A stretch of DNA of 64,000 bases from Mucilaginibacter pankratovii (GTDB taxonomy: Bacteria > Bacteroidota > Bacteroidia > Sphingobacteriales > Sphingobacteriaceae). Numbering within the stretch: the stretch's first letter is position 1; each line of letters begins with the position of its first letter. Positions 48,992 through 58,497 of the stretch are shown here, piece by piece. The stretch is from contig NZ_JACWMY010000014.1 in the NCBI RefSeq assembly GCF_014773265.1, forward strand, positions 1 to 64,000, given 5' to 3'. The notes beneath the pieces are model-generated. The model was given only the letters and a program-made list of their open reading frames with translations. It made no database searches and was not told the DNA's origin. The position numbers were made by a program, and so were the translations under genes.

Positions 48992-51142
48992 TTATATCAA
49001 TTTATCCGGCGTTATCGGCAGATCCCTCACGCGTTTGCCTGTGGCGTTATAAACCGCGTTGGCCACCGCCGCTGCCATACCTATCAGCGCTATCTCGCCC
49101 ATGCCCTTGGCGCCGATTGGGTTGATATACGGATCGGGTTTGTTTACAAAAAGGGCTTCTATCTGCGGGATATCCGCATTCACCGGCACATGATAATCGG
49201 CAAAGTTATTGTTTACAAAGCGTCCGTAGCGGTGGTCGATAATGGCTTCTTCCATCAGCGCCATACCTATGCCGCCTATGGCACCGCCAACTACCTGGCT
49301 GCGCGCCGTTTTGGGGCTGATGATCTTACCGGAATCGGCCACGCAAACTACTTTATCAACTTTTATTACACCAGTGGTTGGGTGCACCAACACCTTCACA
49401 AAATGCACCGACCACGATTGCATCGAATATTTTTCGTTATCGGGCCCGGGCTGCGATTTGGTTAGTACCTCCAACGAAGGCAGGTTCTTCTCTTTCAGTA
49501 TTTTTACATAATCAGGGTTATCGGTACCGCCGTTACCCATCAGCTGCTGGAATTTCTCCTTCAGCACAGTACAGGCATCATGTACGGCAGAGCCTACCGC
49601 CGAGGTGGTGGCCGAGCCGCCCTGCATCGGCGCAAGCGGCAAGGCCGAGTCGCCCATTTCGAATTTTATTTTACCGGGATCGATGCCCATTTTATTAGCT
49701 GCTATGAGCACCATAGCGGTACCTGTACCCGGGCCTATATCGCTCACGGCCGTTTGGATGGTAAGCGTGCCATCGGCTTTCATAATGGCCCTGGCCACTG
49801 CTACATCGCGGTAAGCGCCAAACATGCCGCCGCCCATGCCATAGCCAACCAGCCAGCCATTTTGTATGGTGGTACCGGCTTCGGCTTTCCGGTTCTCCCA
49901 GCCAATTCGTTCGGCACCCATCGCGTAGGCTTCGTCCAGGTATTTGCTGCTATATTGCTTGTTATTGTCAGGATCCACTTTGGCGTAGTTTTTCAGGCGC
50001 AGGTCGATAGGGTCCATCTTCAGGGCGTAAGATAATTCATCCAATGCGGATTCCAGTGCGAACGCACCCGTAGCTTCGCCCGGGCCGCGCATCCAGGTGG
50101 GGGTGTTCACATCCAACGACAATAACTTGTAGCGGGTGGTCACATTCGGTACGGCATACAAGCCCTTACTGGTATTAATAGGTCCTTCGGCAAAATCTTC
50201 GAAGGTGGAAGTTTGCCCAACCGCTTCGTGGGTAATGCCTACCAGTTTGCCATCGGCAGTAGCGCCGATGCCAATTTTTTGCCAGGTATAAGGGCGATAA
50301 CCAACTGATGTGAACATGTCCGGACGGCTCAGTACCAATTTTACCGGGCGCTTTACCACTTTTGCGCCAAGTATCGCGGCTACCTCGTGTGGCCAAACCT
50401 GTAGCGCGCTGCCGAAGGCACCACCCACAAATTGCGAGTTTACCTGTACGTCTTCTTTTTTTAGTTTAAAGGCCTTGGCAATATCATCGCGGGTAGCCTG
50501 TGTGCCCTGGGTTTTGTCCCACACGGTGAGCTTATCGGGCGCGTCCCAGCGGGCAATAATAGCGTGGAGTTCCATCGGGTTATGGATCTCGCTGGGGTGA
50601 ATGTATTCCTGCTCCAGTTTAATGGGGGCCGTTTTCCAGGCATCAACCGTGCCTCTTGTAAAATCCTTACCACCCCATGCGCCAACGCCTCGGCTCAAAT
50701 CTTTCGGTGGTTTGGTATCGTGTGCCTGCTTATTGTACGTAGCCTTTACCAGCGATGCCGCATATTGCGCACGCTCGAAGGTATCGGCAACCACCATGGC
50801 TATAGGGTGCCCATTGTATAAGATCTTGTTATCGTAAAACACCTTTAACGGGCCGCTTTTTGCACCCGGTTTTTGTGCTTTGGTGGGGATATGCCCGGGC
50901 ACTTTCGGCGAGTTTAAATAAGTAAGCACGGCCAGTACGCCAGGCGCTTTCGCGGCCAGTTTGGTATCAATAGTAGCTATGGTGCCTTTGGTAATGGTAC
51001 TGCCTACCAAAACGGCATAGGCCATATTCGGCTGGTTATATTCGGCAGAGTATTTGGCGGCGCCGGTAACTTTGGCGCGGCCGTCTACACGGCTCAGCCC
51101 GTCGGCAGATGTTGGTATGGGTTTGTTCATTAAAGTTTCCAT
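48992..51142 (-). CDS. Molybdopterin-binding subunit of a xanthine/aldehyde dehydrogenase-type enzyme
   Basis: 716 residues, similar to the large subunit PaoC/YagR. GRAKVTGAAKYSAEYNQPNM opens the AldOxase a/b hammerhead. Cofactor-binding blocks are FVGGAFGSALQVWPHEVAAI, MRGPGEATGAFALESALDEL and GGSATTSAVGSAVHDAC, and the catalytic Glu is in AKGMGEIALIGM. It has no signal of its own and would be exported together with the Tat-signal subunit. It oxidises an aldehyde or N-heterocycle; the substrate is unknown. Confidence 0.93.
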   Translation of the reverse strand: METLMNKPIPTSADGLSRVDGRAKVTGAAKYSAEYNQPNMAYAVLVGSTITKGTIATIDTKLAAKAPGVLAVLTYLNSPKVPGHIPTKAQKPGAKSGPLKVFYDNKILYNGHPIAMVVADTFERAQYAASLVKATYNKQAHDTKPPKDLSRGVGAWGGKDFTRGTVDAWKTAPIKLEQEYIHPSEIHNPMELHAIIARWDAPDKLTVWDKTQGTQATRDDIAKAFKLKKEDVQVNSQFVGGAFGSALQVWPHEVAAILGAKVVKRPVKLVLSRPDMFTSVGYRPYTWQKIGIGATADGKLVGITHEAVGQTSTFEDFAEGPINTSKGLYAVPNVTTRYKLLSLDVNTPTWMRGPGEATGAFALESALDELSYALKMDPIDLRLKNYAKVDPDNNKQYSSKYLDEAYAMGAERIGWENRKAEAGTTIQNGWLVGYGMGGGMFGAYRDVAVARAIMKADGTLTIQTAVSDIGPGTGTAMVLIAANKMGIDPGKIKFEMGDSALPLAPMQGGSATTSAVGSAVHDACTVLKEKFQQLMGNGGTDNPDYVKILKEKNLPSLEVLTKSQPGPDNEKYSMQSWSVHFVKVLVHPTTGVIKVDKVVCVADSGKIISPKTARSQVVGGAIGGIGMALMEEAIIDHRYGRFVNNNFADYHVPVNADIPQIEALFVNKPDPYINPIGAKGMGEIALIGMAAAVANAVYNATGKRVRDLPITPDKLI

Positions 51143-51143
51143 A

Positions 51144-52124
51144 TTAAACTAAGCCCCCCGCATGTTTTAAGGCCTCGGCAATTGTAGCCGGGGCAAGTTT
51201 TATTTTGAATGCATTGTACTCGCGTGCCTTTGCGCCCAGCATAGCCAGTTGCGCGGCCTTGTTAAAGTTTTCTTCGGTAAGCGCTTTGCCTGCTAAAAAC
51301 TTTTCGGCATCAAATAAGCGCCATGGCTTGTGTGCTACGCCGCCCATGGCCAAACGTGCCTGTTTGATCACGCCGCCCTGTATCTCCAGCGCAGCTGCAA
51401 CCGAAACCAGCGCGAAAGCGTAGGACTGCCTGTCGCGCACTTTTAAGTAGTAACTGTTTTTGCTGAAGTTGTTATCGGGGATATCGAGGCCTAAGATCAT
51501 TTCGCCGGCCGCCAAATGATTATCCATTTCGGGGTGCTCGCCCGGCAGGCGGTGAAATTCGGTGAAGGGGATACGCCTTTCGCCTTTTTTACCGGCGATG
51601 GTCACCGTGGCGTCAAGCGCGGCAAGGGCCACGCACATGTCGCTTGGGTGAACCGCGATGCATTGCGGACTGGCACCAAAAATAGCATGCATGCGATTGT
51701 AGCCGCCCATAGCGCCGCAGCCGGTGCCCGGTGCGCGTTTATTGCATGGCATGGCGGTATCGTAAAAATAAGCGCAACGGGTGCGCTGCATCATATTACC
51801 GCCAACGGTTGCCATATTGCGCAGTTGCGGTGATGCGCCCGCCTTTAGGGCCATAGCCAGCAGCGGGTGTTTATCCAGCACTAAACTGTTTTCAGACAGG
51901 ACGCTGTTGAGTGTAAGTGCCCCTATGTGCAAGCCGTTGGGGCTGGTGTTTATGGTGTTTAAGGGCAGGTTGTTGATATCAATCAACTTATCCGGCGACA
52001 TAACGCCTTTCTTCATCAGGTCGACCAGGTTAGTACCCCCGGCTATTATTTTGCTGCCCGGTTTGGCTATCGCATCCAGTACAGCTGCCTGGCTGGCGGG
52101 GTGTACATATTGAAACTGTTTCAT
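51144..52124 (-). CDS. FAD-binding subunit of the Mo-hydroxylase, with 4Fe-4S insertion
   Basis: 326 residues from the ATG at 52124 (MKQFQYVHPASQAAVLDAIA); an outer start at 52193 runs into the upstream gene. The FAD site has IIAGGTNLVDLMKKGVMSPD and MATVGGNMMQRTRCAYFYD. Cysteines in RCAYFYDTAMPCNKRAPGTG, next CGAMGG, reproduce the extra 4Fe-4S cluster of PaoB. The start overlaps the stop of the Fe-S subunit by four bases. It relays electrons between the Mo subunit and the 2Fe-2S subunit. Confidence 0.93.
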   Translation of the reverse strand: MKQFQYVHPASQAAVLDAIAKPGSKIIAGGTNLVDLMKKGVMSPDKLIDINNLPLNTINTSPNGLHIGALTLNSVLSENSLVLDKHPLLAMALKAGASPQLRNMATVGGNMMQRTRCAYFYDTAMPCNKRAPGTGCGAMGGYNRMHAIFGASPQCIAVHPSDMCVALAALDATVTIAGKKGERRIPFTEFHRLPGEHPEMDNHLAAGEMILGLDIPDNNFSKNSYYLKVRDRQSYAFALVSVAAALEIQGGVIKQARLAMGGVAHKPWRLFDAEKFLAGKALTEENFNKAAQLAMLGAKAREYNAFKIKLAPATIAEALKHAGGLV

Positions 52125-52762
52125 ACGGCTTGCCCTCCTGCCTTTACTTCCTGTATAGCGTTTACTATATTGGGGTAAGCGCCGCAGCGGCAAATATTAC
52201 CGCTCATGTATTCTCTTATTTCTCCTTCGGAATTGGCGTGCCCCTCGCGGATACAAGCCACTGCCGACATGATCTGCCCCGGGGTACAGTACCCGCACTG
52301 GAAACCATCGTGCTTTAAAAACGCTTCCTGCATGGGGTGCAGTTCTTCGCCTTTGGCGAGGCCTTCTATAGTGGTTATCCTTTTACCATTTACCATTACA
52401 CCTAATGTGAGGCAGGAATTTACCCTGTGGCCATCCACATGCACGGTGCAGGCGCCACATTGGCCATGGTCGCAGCCTTTTTTGGTGCCCGTAAGGTCAA
52501 GCTGTTCGCGCAGGATATCCAGCAGGGTTGAGCGGGGCTCTACCTGCAGGCTATGCGGTTTGCCGTTCACCTCCATTTTTAGCGGCATTTTCTCAAATAC
52601 GGCAGCTATCTGCTCGTCCATATGATCGGATGCGGCATGTACAACGGTGCCGGGCGTTAGGGCCACAGCCGTTAATACCGAGCTCTGTTTGATAAAATCG
52701 CGGCGCGTTCCATTGGAAATGCCTTCGCTATCGGGCGAAATAATTGGCTTCTTATCGGACAT
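52121..52762 (-). CDS. 2Fe-2S subunit of the Mo-hydroxylase with Tat signal
   Basis: 213 residues. A twin-arginine signal, NGTRRDFIKQSSVLTAVALT, occupies residues ~17-36. The plant-type cluster uses CDHGQCGACTVHVDGHRVNSC-like spacing (C-x4-C-x2-C-x11-C), and the second cluster uses FQCGYCTPGQI and GNICRCGAYPNI. As in PaoA/YagT, export by Tat would carry the whole enzyme to the periplasm. It is the first gene of the operon. Confidence 0.94.
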   Translation of the reverse strand: MSDKKPIISPDSEGISNGTRRDFIKQSSVLTAVALTPGTVVHAASDHMDEQIAAVFEKMPLKMEVNGKPHSLQVEPRSTLLDILREQLDLTGTKKGCDHGQCGACTVHVDGHRVNSCLTLGVMVNGKRITTIEGLAKGEELHPMQEAFLKHDGFQCGYCTPGQIMSAVACIREGHANSEGEIREYMSGNICRCGAYPNIVNAIQEVKAGGQAV

Positions 52763-52975
52763 AGGTATTGGATTTTTTAAGGAATGTCAATGTACCACTT
52801 TTCTGGATATCAATATAATATTATACGCGATAAAATGTTTTAAGCGCTGTTGTTTTATATAGACATGAAATGGCGGCACCGCAAAATACTTTCACTAAAG
52901 TTTTGATTTCATCTAAAACAACTGTTACTTAGATGCACTGCGCAATCGATTGTTTTATTATACCAGTATAAACCT

Positions 52976-55426
52976 ATGAAGAAACTTTTTGCCCTGTTGC
53001 TACTATCAACTCCCTTAATAGGATTTGCCCAGCAACCCTTAAAATTGTGGTACAACCAACCCGCTAAACGGTGGACACAGGCGCTACCCGTAGGTAATGG
53101 CCGTTTAGGTGCTATGATCTTTGGGCGGGCAGAGTATGAACTCATCCAGCTGAACGAAAGTAGCTTATGGTCGGGCGGGCCGGTAAAAAAAAGTGTTATG
53201 AACCCCGAGTCGGCCTCGTACCTGCCCAAAGTGCGCGAAGCCATTTTTGCAGGCGATTACCAAAAAGCCCAGGAACTCAGCAAAAAAATGCAGGGTCATT
53301 ACTCCGAAAGCTATCTGCCACTGGGCAACCTTGCCCTTAAACAAAATTTTGGCGGCAGCACAATCAGCAATTATTACCGCGACCTGAACATCGGCGATGC
53401 GGTTGCCACAACGCGCTTTACAGTTAATGGAGTTACCTATACCCGGCAAGTGTTTTCATCGGCACCGGGGCAGGTGATGGTAGTAAGGCTTACCGCCAGC
53501 AAACCCAATCAGCTTAGCCTGAAGGTATTGGCTAATACGCCTTTGAAGAACCGAAAATCAGTTATCGGCGTTAATACTATTTTGATAAAAGGCAGCGCGC
53601 CAACGCATGTGGATCCGAACTATCTTGGTCGCAAGCGCGACCCGGTGCGTTATGAGGACTCTTTAACCAAAGGGATGCGTTATGCCTGGTTTACCAAAGT
53701 TGTAAACAAAGGCGGTACTGTTGCTGCCGATACATCTGGCATCAACATAAAAAATGCAAGCGAAGTTACCATACTGATATCCGCCGCTACCAGCTTTAAC
53801 GGTTTTGATAAAAACCCGGTAACCGACGGGAAGGACGAATATGCTATCAGCAATAAATATTTAGCCGCTGCGGTAACCAAACCCTATGCCGCGCTATTGG
53901 CTGCCCATGTGGCAGATTATCACCGCTATTTTAACCGGGTAAGTCTTACCCTAAATGATGGCGATAAGGTAAAACTGCCAACTGATGAACGCCTGCTGGC
54001 CTACACCAAGGGCGCAGACGACGCTGCATTTGAAGGCTTATTTTTCCAGTTTGGGCGATACCTGCTCATCTCCAGCTCGCGGCCGGGGGGCACAGCGGCA
54101 AATTTGCAGGGTATCTGGAACAATTTGGTACAACCGCCATGGAGCAGTAACTATACCACCAATATTAACGCGCAAATGAACTATTGGCCGGCAGAAACCA
54201 CCAACCTGAGCGAGCTGCACCAGCCACTTTTACGCTTAACCGGCGAGCTGGCCGTTACAGGAAGGAAGACCGCTAAGGAGTTTTATAATTTAAACGGTTG
54301 GGTAGTACACCATAACAGCGATATCTGGGCGATGAGTAACCCCGTTGGGGACGGCTTTGGCGACCCGATGTGGGCCAACTGGGCCATGGGTGCCGACTGG
54401 CTGAGCAGGCACCTTTGGGACCACTACCTGTTTACCAAAGACGAAGCCTTTTTAAAGGCCAAAGCTTACCCGCTGATGAAGGGCGCTATAGAATTTACGC
54501 TTGGCTGGCTGGTAAAGGATAAGGATGGTTATTGGGTTACCGCGCCAAGCGGCTCTCCCGAAAACGCCTTTAAGGATGAGAATGGCAAGGTGGGCACCAT
54601 AGCCTTAGGCAGTACCATGGATATGTCGATCATCCGCGACCTGTTTGCGCATTTTATAACCGCGTCGGAGCAATTGAACCTGGATAAGGCATTGCGCGAT
54701 ACAGTGATAGCGAGGCAAGCCAAATTGCTGCCTTTCCATATCGGCAAAAAAGGAAATTTAGTAGAGTGGTACAAGGATTGGGAAGAAACTGATCCGCACC
54801 ACCGCCACGTATCGCACCTGTACGGCTTGTACCCGGGCGAACTGATCTCGCCGGTTACTACGCCCGACCTCGCGGCAGCCGCGAAAAAAACATTGGAAAT
54901 ACGTGGCGATGAAGGCACCGGCTGGAGCAAAGCCTGGAAAATAAATTTTTGGGCAAGGCTGCTGGACGGTAACCACGCCTACAAAATACTGCGCGATCTG
55001 CTGCACCTAACCGGCGAGGAAGGTACCGATTATGCCCAGGGCGGCGGCACGTATGCTAACCTGTTCGACGCGCACCCGCCTTTTCAGATAGATGGTAACT
55101 TTGGGGCCACTGCAGGCGTTGCCGAAATGCTGCTGCAAAGCCAAACCGGCGATGTGTACCTGTTACCCGCCCTGCCCGATGCCTGGAAAAGCGGCAGTAT
55201 TAAAGGCCTGAAAGCAAGGGGCAATTTCGAAGTAAGCATCAGCTGGAGCGATCATAAGCTAACAAAGGCAAGCATTACATCTGTGGCTGGTGGCCTTTGT
55301 AGGTTGCGTAGCAATTGGCCGGTTAAGCTTGCGGGAAGTGGCGTAGTGTCTAAAGCGGACGGAAGAAGTTACCTGTTGACTTTTGCCTCGCAAAAAGGTA
55401 AAACCTATCAGTTTACAAGCAACTAA
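52976..55426 (+). CDS. GH95 family alpha-L-fucosidase / galactosidase
   Basis: 816 residues, full length for GH95. Signal: KKLFALLLLSTPLIGFAQQ. N-terminal beta-sandwich: LKLWYNQPAKRWTQALPVGN, GRLGAMIFGRAEYELIQLNE and SSLWSGGPVKKSV. The catalytic (alpha/alpha)6 barrel has YTTNINAQMNYWPAETTNLS (substrate Asn/Glu), the HHNSDIWAMSNPVGDGFGDP loop, APSGSPENAF, the HHRHVSHLYGLYPGELISP loop and GDEGTGWSKAWKINFWARLL. GH95 hydrolyses alpha-1,2-L-fucosyl or L-galactosyl links of glycans. It has a secretion signal and could feed the sugar-acid operon at 59026. Confidence 0.95.
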   Translation: MKKLFALLLLSTPLIGFAQQPLKLWYNQPAKRWTQALPVGNGRLGAMIFGRAEYELIQLNESSLWSGGPVKKSVMNPESASYLPKVREAIFAGDYQKAQELSKKMQGHYSESYLPLGNLALKQNFGGSTISNYYRDLNIGDAVATTRFTVNGVTYTRQVFSSAPGQVMVVRLTASKPNQLSLKVLANTPLKNRKSVIGVNTILIKGSAPTHVDPNYLGRKRDPVRYEDSLTKGMRYAWFTKVVNKGGTVAADTSGINIKNASEVTILISAATSFNGFDKNPVTDGKDEYAISNKYLAAAVTKPYAALLAAHVADYHRYFNRVSLTLNDGDKVKLPTDERLLAYTKGADDAAFEGLFFQFGRYLLISSSRPGGTAANLQGIWNNLVQPPWSSNYTTNINAQMNYWPAETTNLSELHQPLLRLTGELAVTGRKTAKEFYNLNGWVVHHNSDIWAMSNPVGDGFGDPMWANWAMGADWLSRHLWDHYLFTKDEAFLKAKAYPLMKGAIEFTLGWLVKDKDGYWVTAPSGSPENAFKDENGKVGTIALGSTMDMSIIRDLFAHFITASEQLNLDKALRDTVIARQAKLLPFHIGKKGNLVEWYKDWEETDPHHRHVSHLYGLYPGELISPVTTPDLAAAAKKTLEIRGDEGTGWSKAWKINFWARLLDGNHAYKILRDLLHLTGEEGTDYAQGGGTYANLFDAHPPFQIDGNFGATAGVAEMLLQSQTGDVYLLPALPDAWKSGSIKGLKARGNFEVSISWSDHKLTKASITSVAGGLCRLRSNWPVKLAGSGVVSKADGRSYLLTFASQKGKTYQFTSN

Positions 55427-55459
55427 GCCGGAGATATACGAAACACGATAATATATAAC

Positions 55460-55602
55460 GAGGCACCTACGGAGCCAATGACGGTTAAGAAAAGCGCTAT
55501 AAACAGGGAGCTCCGCTGGAGCCTTAGCATTAAAAGCAACACTCCGGAGGAGTATCCTGTTTATAGCAAAATAATATATGTTTTTGGCTCCGTAGGTGCC
55601 TC
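55460..55602. repeat. Nested palindrome, ~143 bp
   Basis: Outer arms GAGGCACCTACGGAGCCAA (55460-55478) and TTGGCTCCGTAGGTGCCTC (55584-55602) are exact. Inner arms GCTATAAACAGG (55496-55507) and CCTGTTTATAGC (55556-55567) are exact. Between the inner arms lie GAGCTCCGCTGGAGC and ACTCCGGAGGAGT. The whole is a four-hairpin cruciform-like structure after the GH95 gene. Confidence 0.85.
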
Positions 55603-55649
55603 CTTTGGGTAGGAGTAGTTACAATGCAATTCAAGTTACATAATCGATA

Positions 55650-56210
55650 TTAGGGCAATTGGTACTGCAGGTGGTAATGCCTGCCGCCTAATAATGCCTG
55701 TTCGCCTACAACTTCAAAGCCAAGCCCGGTGTACAGCTTTTTTGCCTTATCGTTGCCTTTACTTACCAGCAAGCCCACGGTTTGGTGGCCGAGTTTCGCG
55801 GCTCTCGCAAATAAAGCTTTTATCAAACTTTTGGCGATGCCCTTGCCCTGGTATTGTGGGAAGACGCTGAGGCAGTCGATATAAAATTCGCCGCTTAGGG
55901 TTTCATCTTCGGGTGTGCCCGTGAAGCGGAGCTGCTGCCGGGTGTAATTTAAAAACGGGGTTCTCAGTTCGTCCAGTTTCGCTCCATCGTAAGCGGCTAT
56001 CATCCCACAGACGTCACCGTTCTCTTCCCAAAGCAATACGTTTTCGTAACTGTACTGATTGCCCCTTAATCCTGCGAAGCGGGTGAACAGCGCTTCGGCA
56101 ACTGCAGGGTCATCGCTGTTGGCAAATTTGCTTGCAAGGGCGTTACCCATGGCAAGCAGGATGAGTTGGGCGATGGCGGGAGCATCGGCGGGTGTGGCGG
56201 GGCGGATCAT
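55650..56210 (-). CDS. GNAT-family N-acetyltransferase
   Basis: 186 residues. MIRPATPADAPAIAQLILLA opens the fold; the acyl-CoA loop is SVFPQYQGKGIAKSLIKALF near residue 115, followed by VGLLVSKGNDKAKKLYTGLG. Substrate unknown. Its start overlaps the upstream DUF1543 gene by four bases, so these are cotranscribed. Confidence 0.92.
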   Translation of the reverse strand: MIRPATPADAPAIAQLILLAMGNALASKFANSDDPAVAEALFTRFAGLRGNQYSYENVLLWEENGDVCGMIAAYDGAKLDELRTPFLNYTRQQLRFTGTPEDETLSGEFYIDCLSVFPQYQGKGIAKSLIKALFARAAKLGHQTVGLLVSKGNDKAKKLYTGLGFEVVGEQALLGGRHYHLQYQLP

Positions 56211-56791
56211 AGCTTCTCTAACCTAAAATACCCCAAATGTACCTCATCCTCCGGAAGATCTGAAGCGGGTGTGATATCGATGTAGTACCTTTCTTTTTGG
56301 GAGGGGGAAAGCATTTCCTCTATCTTGTAAATATCGTCCACGTCGATACCGTACTTATCGTCTATATGCGAGTTGGCGCCCTTCATGCCTGTTATGGTAG
56401 CGGTGCGGTAGAAAACGGTTTTCTTGGATTGCTGTATAGCGAGTGCTTTGTCCTTTTGTACGGTTAACACGGTGTAATGCTGCTCCTCCAGTTTACCGGC
56501 CTGGTAACCGCCGAGATTTACAAAGAAGAGCCTGTTCTCCGATTCGGGGTAAGCGTCGTGTTTCAGCAATACTCTTACGCGGTATCCATCTACATTGGTT
56601 ACTTCGCGCCAGCCATCAACATGTAGCGAGGTGCCCGTGCCATGCCAAAAGCTTTTGATAGCGGGGACAAGTTCCTTTAAGGAATGGGCAACCCCAAAGA
56701 AAAAATCGTGCTGCTCTACGTGCCTGCCCGGCGCTTTGGAGCCCAGCAGCAGCATATATAATTTTAATTCCGTTGATGTTCCTTCGCTCAT
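56207..56791 (-). CDS. DUF1543 protein
   Basis: 194 residues. LKLYMLLLGSKAPGRHVEQH and DFFFGVAHSLKELVPAIKSF give the DUF1543 signature; SLHVDGWREVTNVDGYRVRV follows, then a second, similar half with NLGGYQAGKLEEQHYTVLTV. The function of the family is unknown. It overlaps by four bases with both neighbours (GNAT and FAD protein), which points to stoichiometric, coupled synthesis. Confidence 0.88.
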   Translation of the reverse strand: MSEGTSTELKLYMLLLGSKAPGRHVEQHDFFFGVAHSLKELVPAIKSFWHGTGTSLHVDGWREVTNVDGYRVRVLLKHDAYPESENRLFFVNLGGYQAGKLEEQHYTVLTVQKDKALAIQQSKKTVFYRTATITGMKGANSHIDDKYGIDVDDIYKIEEMLSPSQKERYYIDITPASDLPEDEVHLGYFRLEKL

Positions 56792-58497
56792 TCTTTTTGG
56801 CTAAACATGCTTTCAATAATGTTTGCTGATGCTGCTTCGCAAAAATCCAGTCCCGAGTAATCGGGATTGTAGCCGCCAATATACGGTACAGCCATCATAT
56901 AAATGCGATCGTTTACCACGCCCTCGCCATTCAGCACCTGGAAATTATCATTAATAGCAAGCCCGGGCACAATAAGGCAATAGTTGCCTTTTGCATCTTT
57001 TTGCACCAATTTTTTCTCTTTCTGCATCGCTTCTTTACCCTTATCAGCATCCCTGAATTTAAGCAGGGCCGGGGCGACGGCTTTATGGTCGATCAGGCTT
57101 TTATAGGGCAGATCTTCGTAAGGCAGGTGCGGCTGCCCAACCGAATCTACAAATGTTTTAAACAGGTCGGCGTGCTTTTCGCCGGCCTCGTCGGTGTAAT
57201 AATAGGTAGCGCCGCCGGTTTCGTTGGGTTTTACTTTGCTGTCTTCGCCTACCGAAACAATTTCCAGCACGCCTGCCTCGTGCATAGCCATCAATTCCTC
57301 GCAGGAACTTTGGGGGATATAGGCGATCACTACCGATATTAGTGGCTGCAACACTTTTTGCAGCCTTTGCATATCCTCGGCACATAAATATTTGGCAGGA
57401 TAGTTCATCGCGAAGCTTAATACGCCCAGCATCTCCTTCCAAAAGATGGATTCTTTTCTTTTGATGGAGCGTTCGGCTTCCATATATTCTGCCTTTAGTA
57501 ATTGGAATGCGTCCAGGCGCTCGCGCTGTTCCATCATTTCGGCCACAAAGGCTTCCATGCTCATGTTCTTCACATGCGCGTAAAACTCCGGGTCTTTCTC
57601 CTTGAAGATCTCTTTAAAATCCTTCTCAAAAATATAATCGAGTGATAAAAAGCCATCGTTATTTTGAATATGCTCCGCTATTTCTTCATCGGTTAATAAA
57701 GAATCATTTTCGAGATGCGAATCATCCAAATGGAACCGCACCGCGGGCAATAAACCATTGCGCGAATGCAGGATGATCTTAAAATCGGGGCTATCGGCCG
57801 CTAAATGATAAACGCGCCGACCATCTTTCTCTATCGAGAACTCTCCGTTTCCTCTCGCCAGCGTTCGGATGGCGTCCACAGCGGTAAGCGATGAGCCTTT
57901 GATGGCAACCGGGTGGTTGGTTTTGATTTGCAGTTTAGCCGGCGGATAAGGCGAATCGAAATAGCCCGGTATTTTCCCTTCATATTTCTTTGGCCAGTTG
58001 TGCCCGGTGCAGATGATCACCCGGTCAAATTCGTGCATACTTTCGGCATTCACTTCTACGGAGACGGTGCCCTTTTCGGGCTGGTCGGTAATATCGGTTA
58101 CACTGCTTTCAAAGTGGATGATCACCTTAATGCCAGCCCTCTCCGCCTGCTTTTGCAACAGCTCGAACTGCGCCGACAGGTATTGGCCAAACAACAGGCG
58201 CGGCAGCACTTTATAATCGTTATAGCTTTGGGAGGATATCTGGTAATGGTCCAACAGGTGTTTTGGCGCGCTTGCTATCCAATCGGCAATGGAAGTAACC
58301 AGCTCGGGGATCTCGTTGCCCGATACATTGGTGATATGCTCATCATTGGCGCCCTCGGTACTATAGGGCATCCCCACGCCCAATTGTTTCTTACGCTCAA
58401 ATATGGTTATGGTGATGTTGGCATTGCCGGTATCCACCAGTCGCTTAAACATAAATAGCCCGCTTGGGCCGCCGCCCAGAATTGCAATGTGTTGCAT
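56788..58497 (-). CDS. FAD/NAD(P)-binding protein of the PF13454 type
   Basis: 569 residues. The dinucleotide motif is HIAILGGGPSGLFMFKRLVD at the very N-terminus; then MPYSTEGANDEHITNVSGNE, RVIICTGHNWPKKYEGKIPG, and a C-terminal part with IYMMAVPYIGGYNPDYSGLD. This is a FAD_NAD_binding_9-like flavoprotein whose reaction is unknown. It is the first gene of the three-gene operon with DUF1543 and GNAT. No terminator or promoter box is obvious in the gap upstream. Confidence 0.85.
   Translation of the reverse strand: MQHIAILGGGPSGLFMFKRLVDTGNANITITIFERKKQLGVGMPYSTEGANDEHITNVSGNEIPELVTSIADWIASAPKHLLDHYQISSQSYNDYKVLPRLLFGQYLSAQFELLQKQAERAGIKVIIHFESSVTDITDQPEKGTVSVEVNAESMHEFDRVIICTGHNWPKKYEGKIPGYFDSPYPPAKLQIKTNHPVAIKGSSLTAVDAIRTLARGNGEFSIEKDGRRVYHLAADSPDFKIILHSRNGLLPAVRFHLDDSHLENDSLLTDEEIAEHIQNNDGFLSLDYIFEKDFKEIFKEKDPEFYAHVKNMSMEAFVAEMMEQRERLDAFQLLKAEYMEAERSIKRKESIFWKEMLGVLSFAMNYPAKYLCAEDMQRLQKVLQPLISVVIAYIPQSSCEELMAMHEAGVLEIVSVGEDSKVKPNETGGATYYYTDEAGEKHADLFKTFVDSVGQPHLPYEDLPYKSLIDHKAVAPALLKFRDADKGKEAMQKEKKLVQKDAKGNYCLIVPGLAINDNFQVLNGEGVVNDRIYMMAVPYIGGYNPDYSGLDFCEAASANIIESMFSQKE

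Noticed and set aside
57913..58458. 181-codon plus-strand frame opposite the FAD protein
   Set aside because: Antisense shadow of a clear flavoprotein gene with an intact dinucleotide motif.
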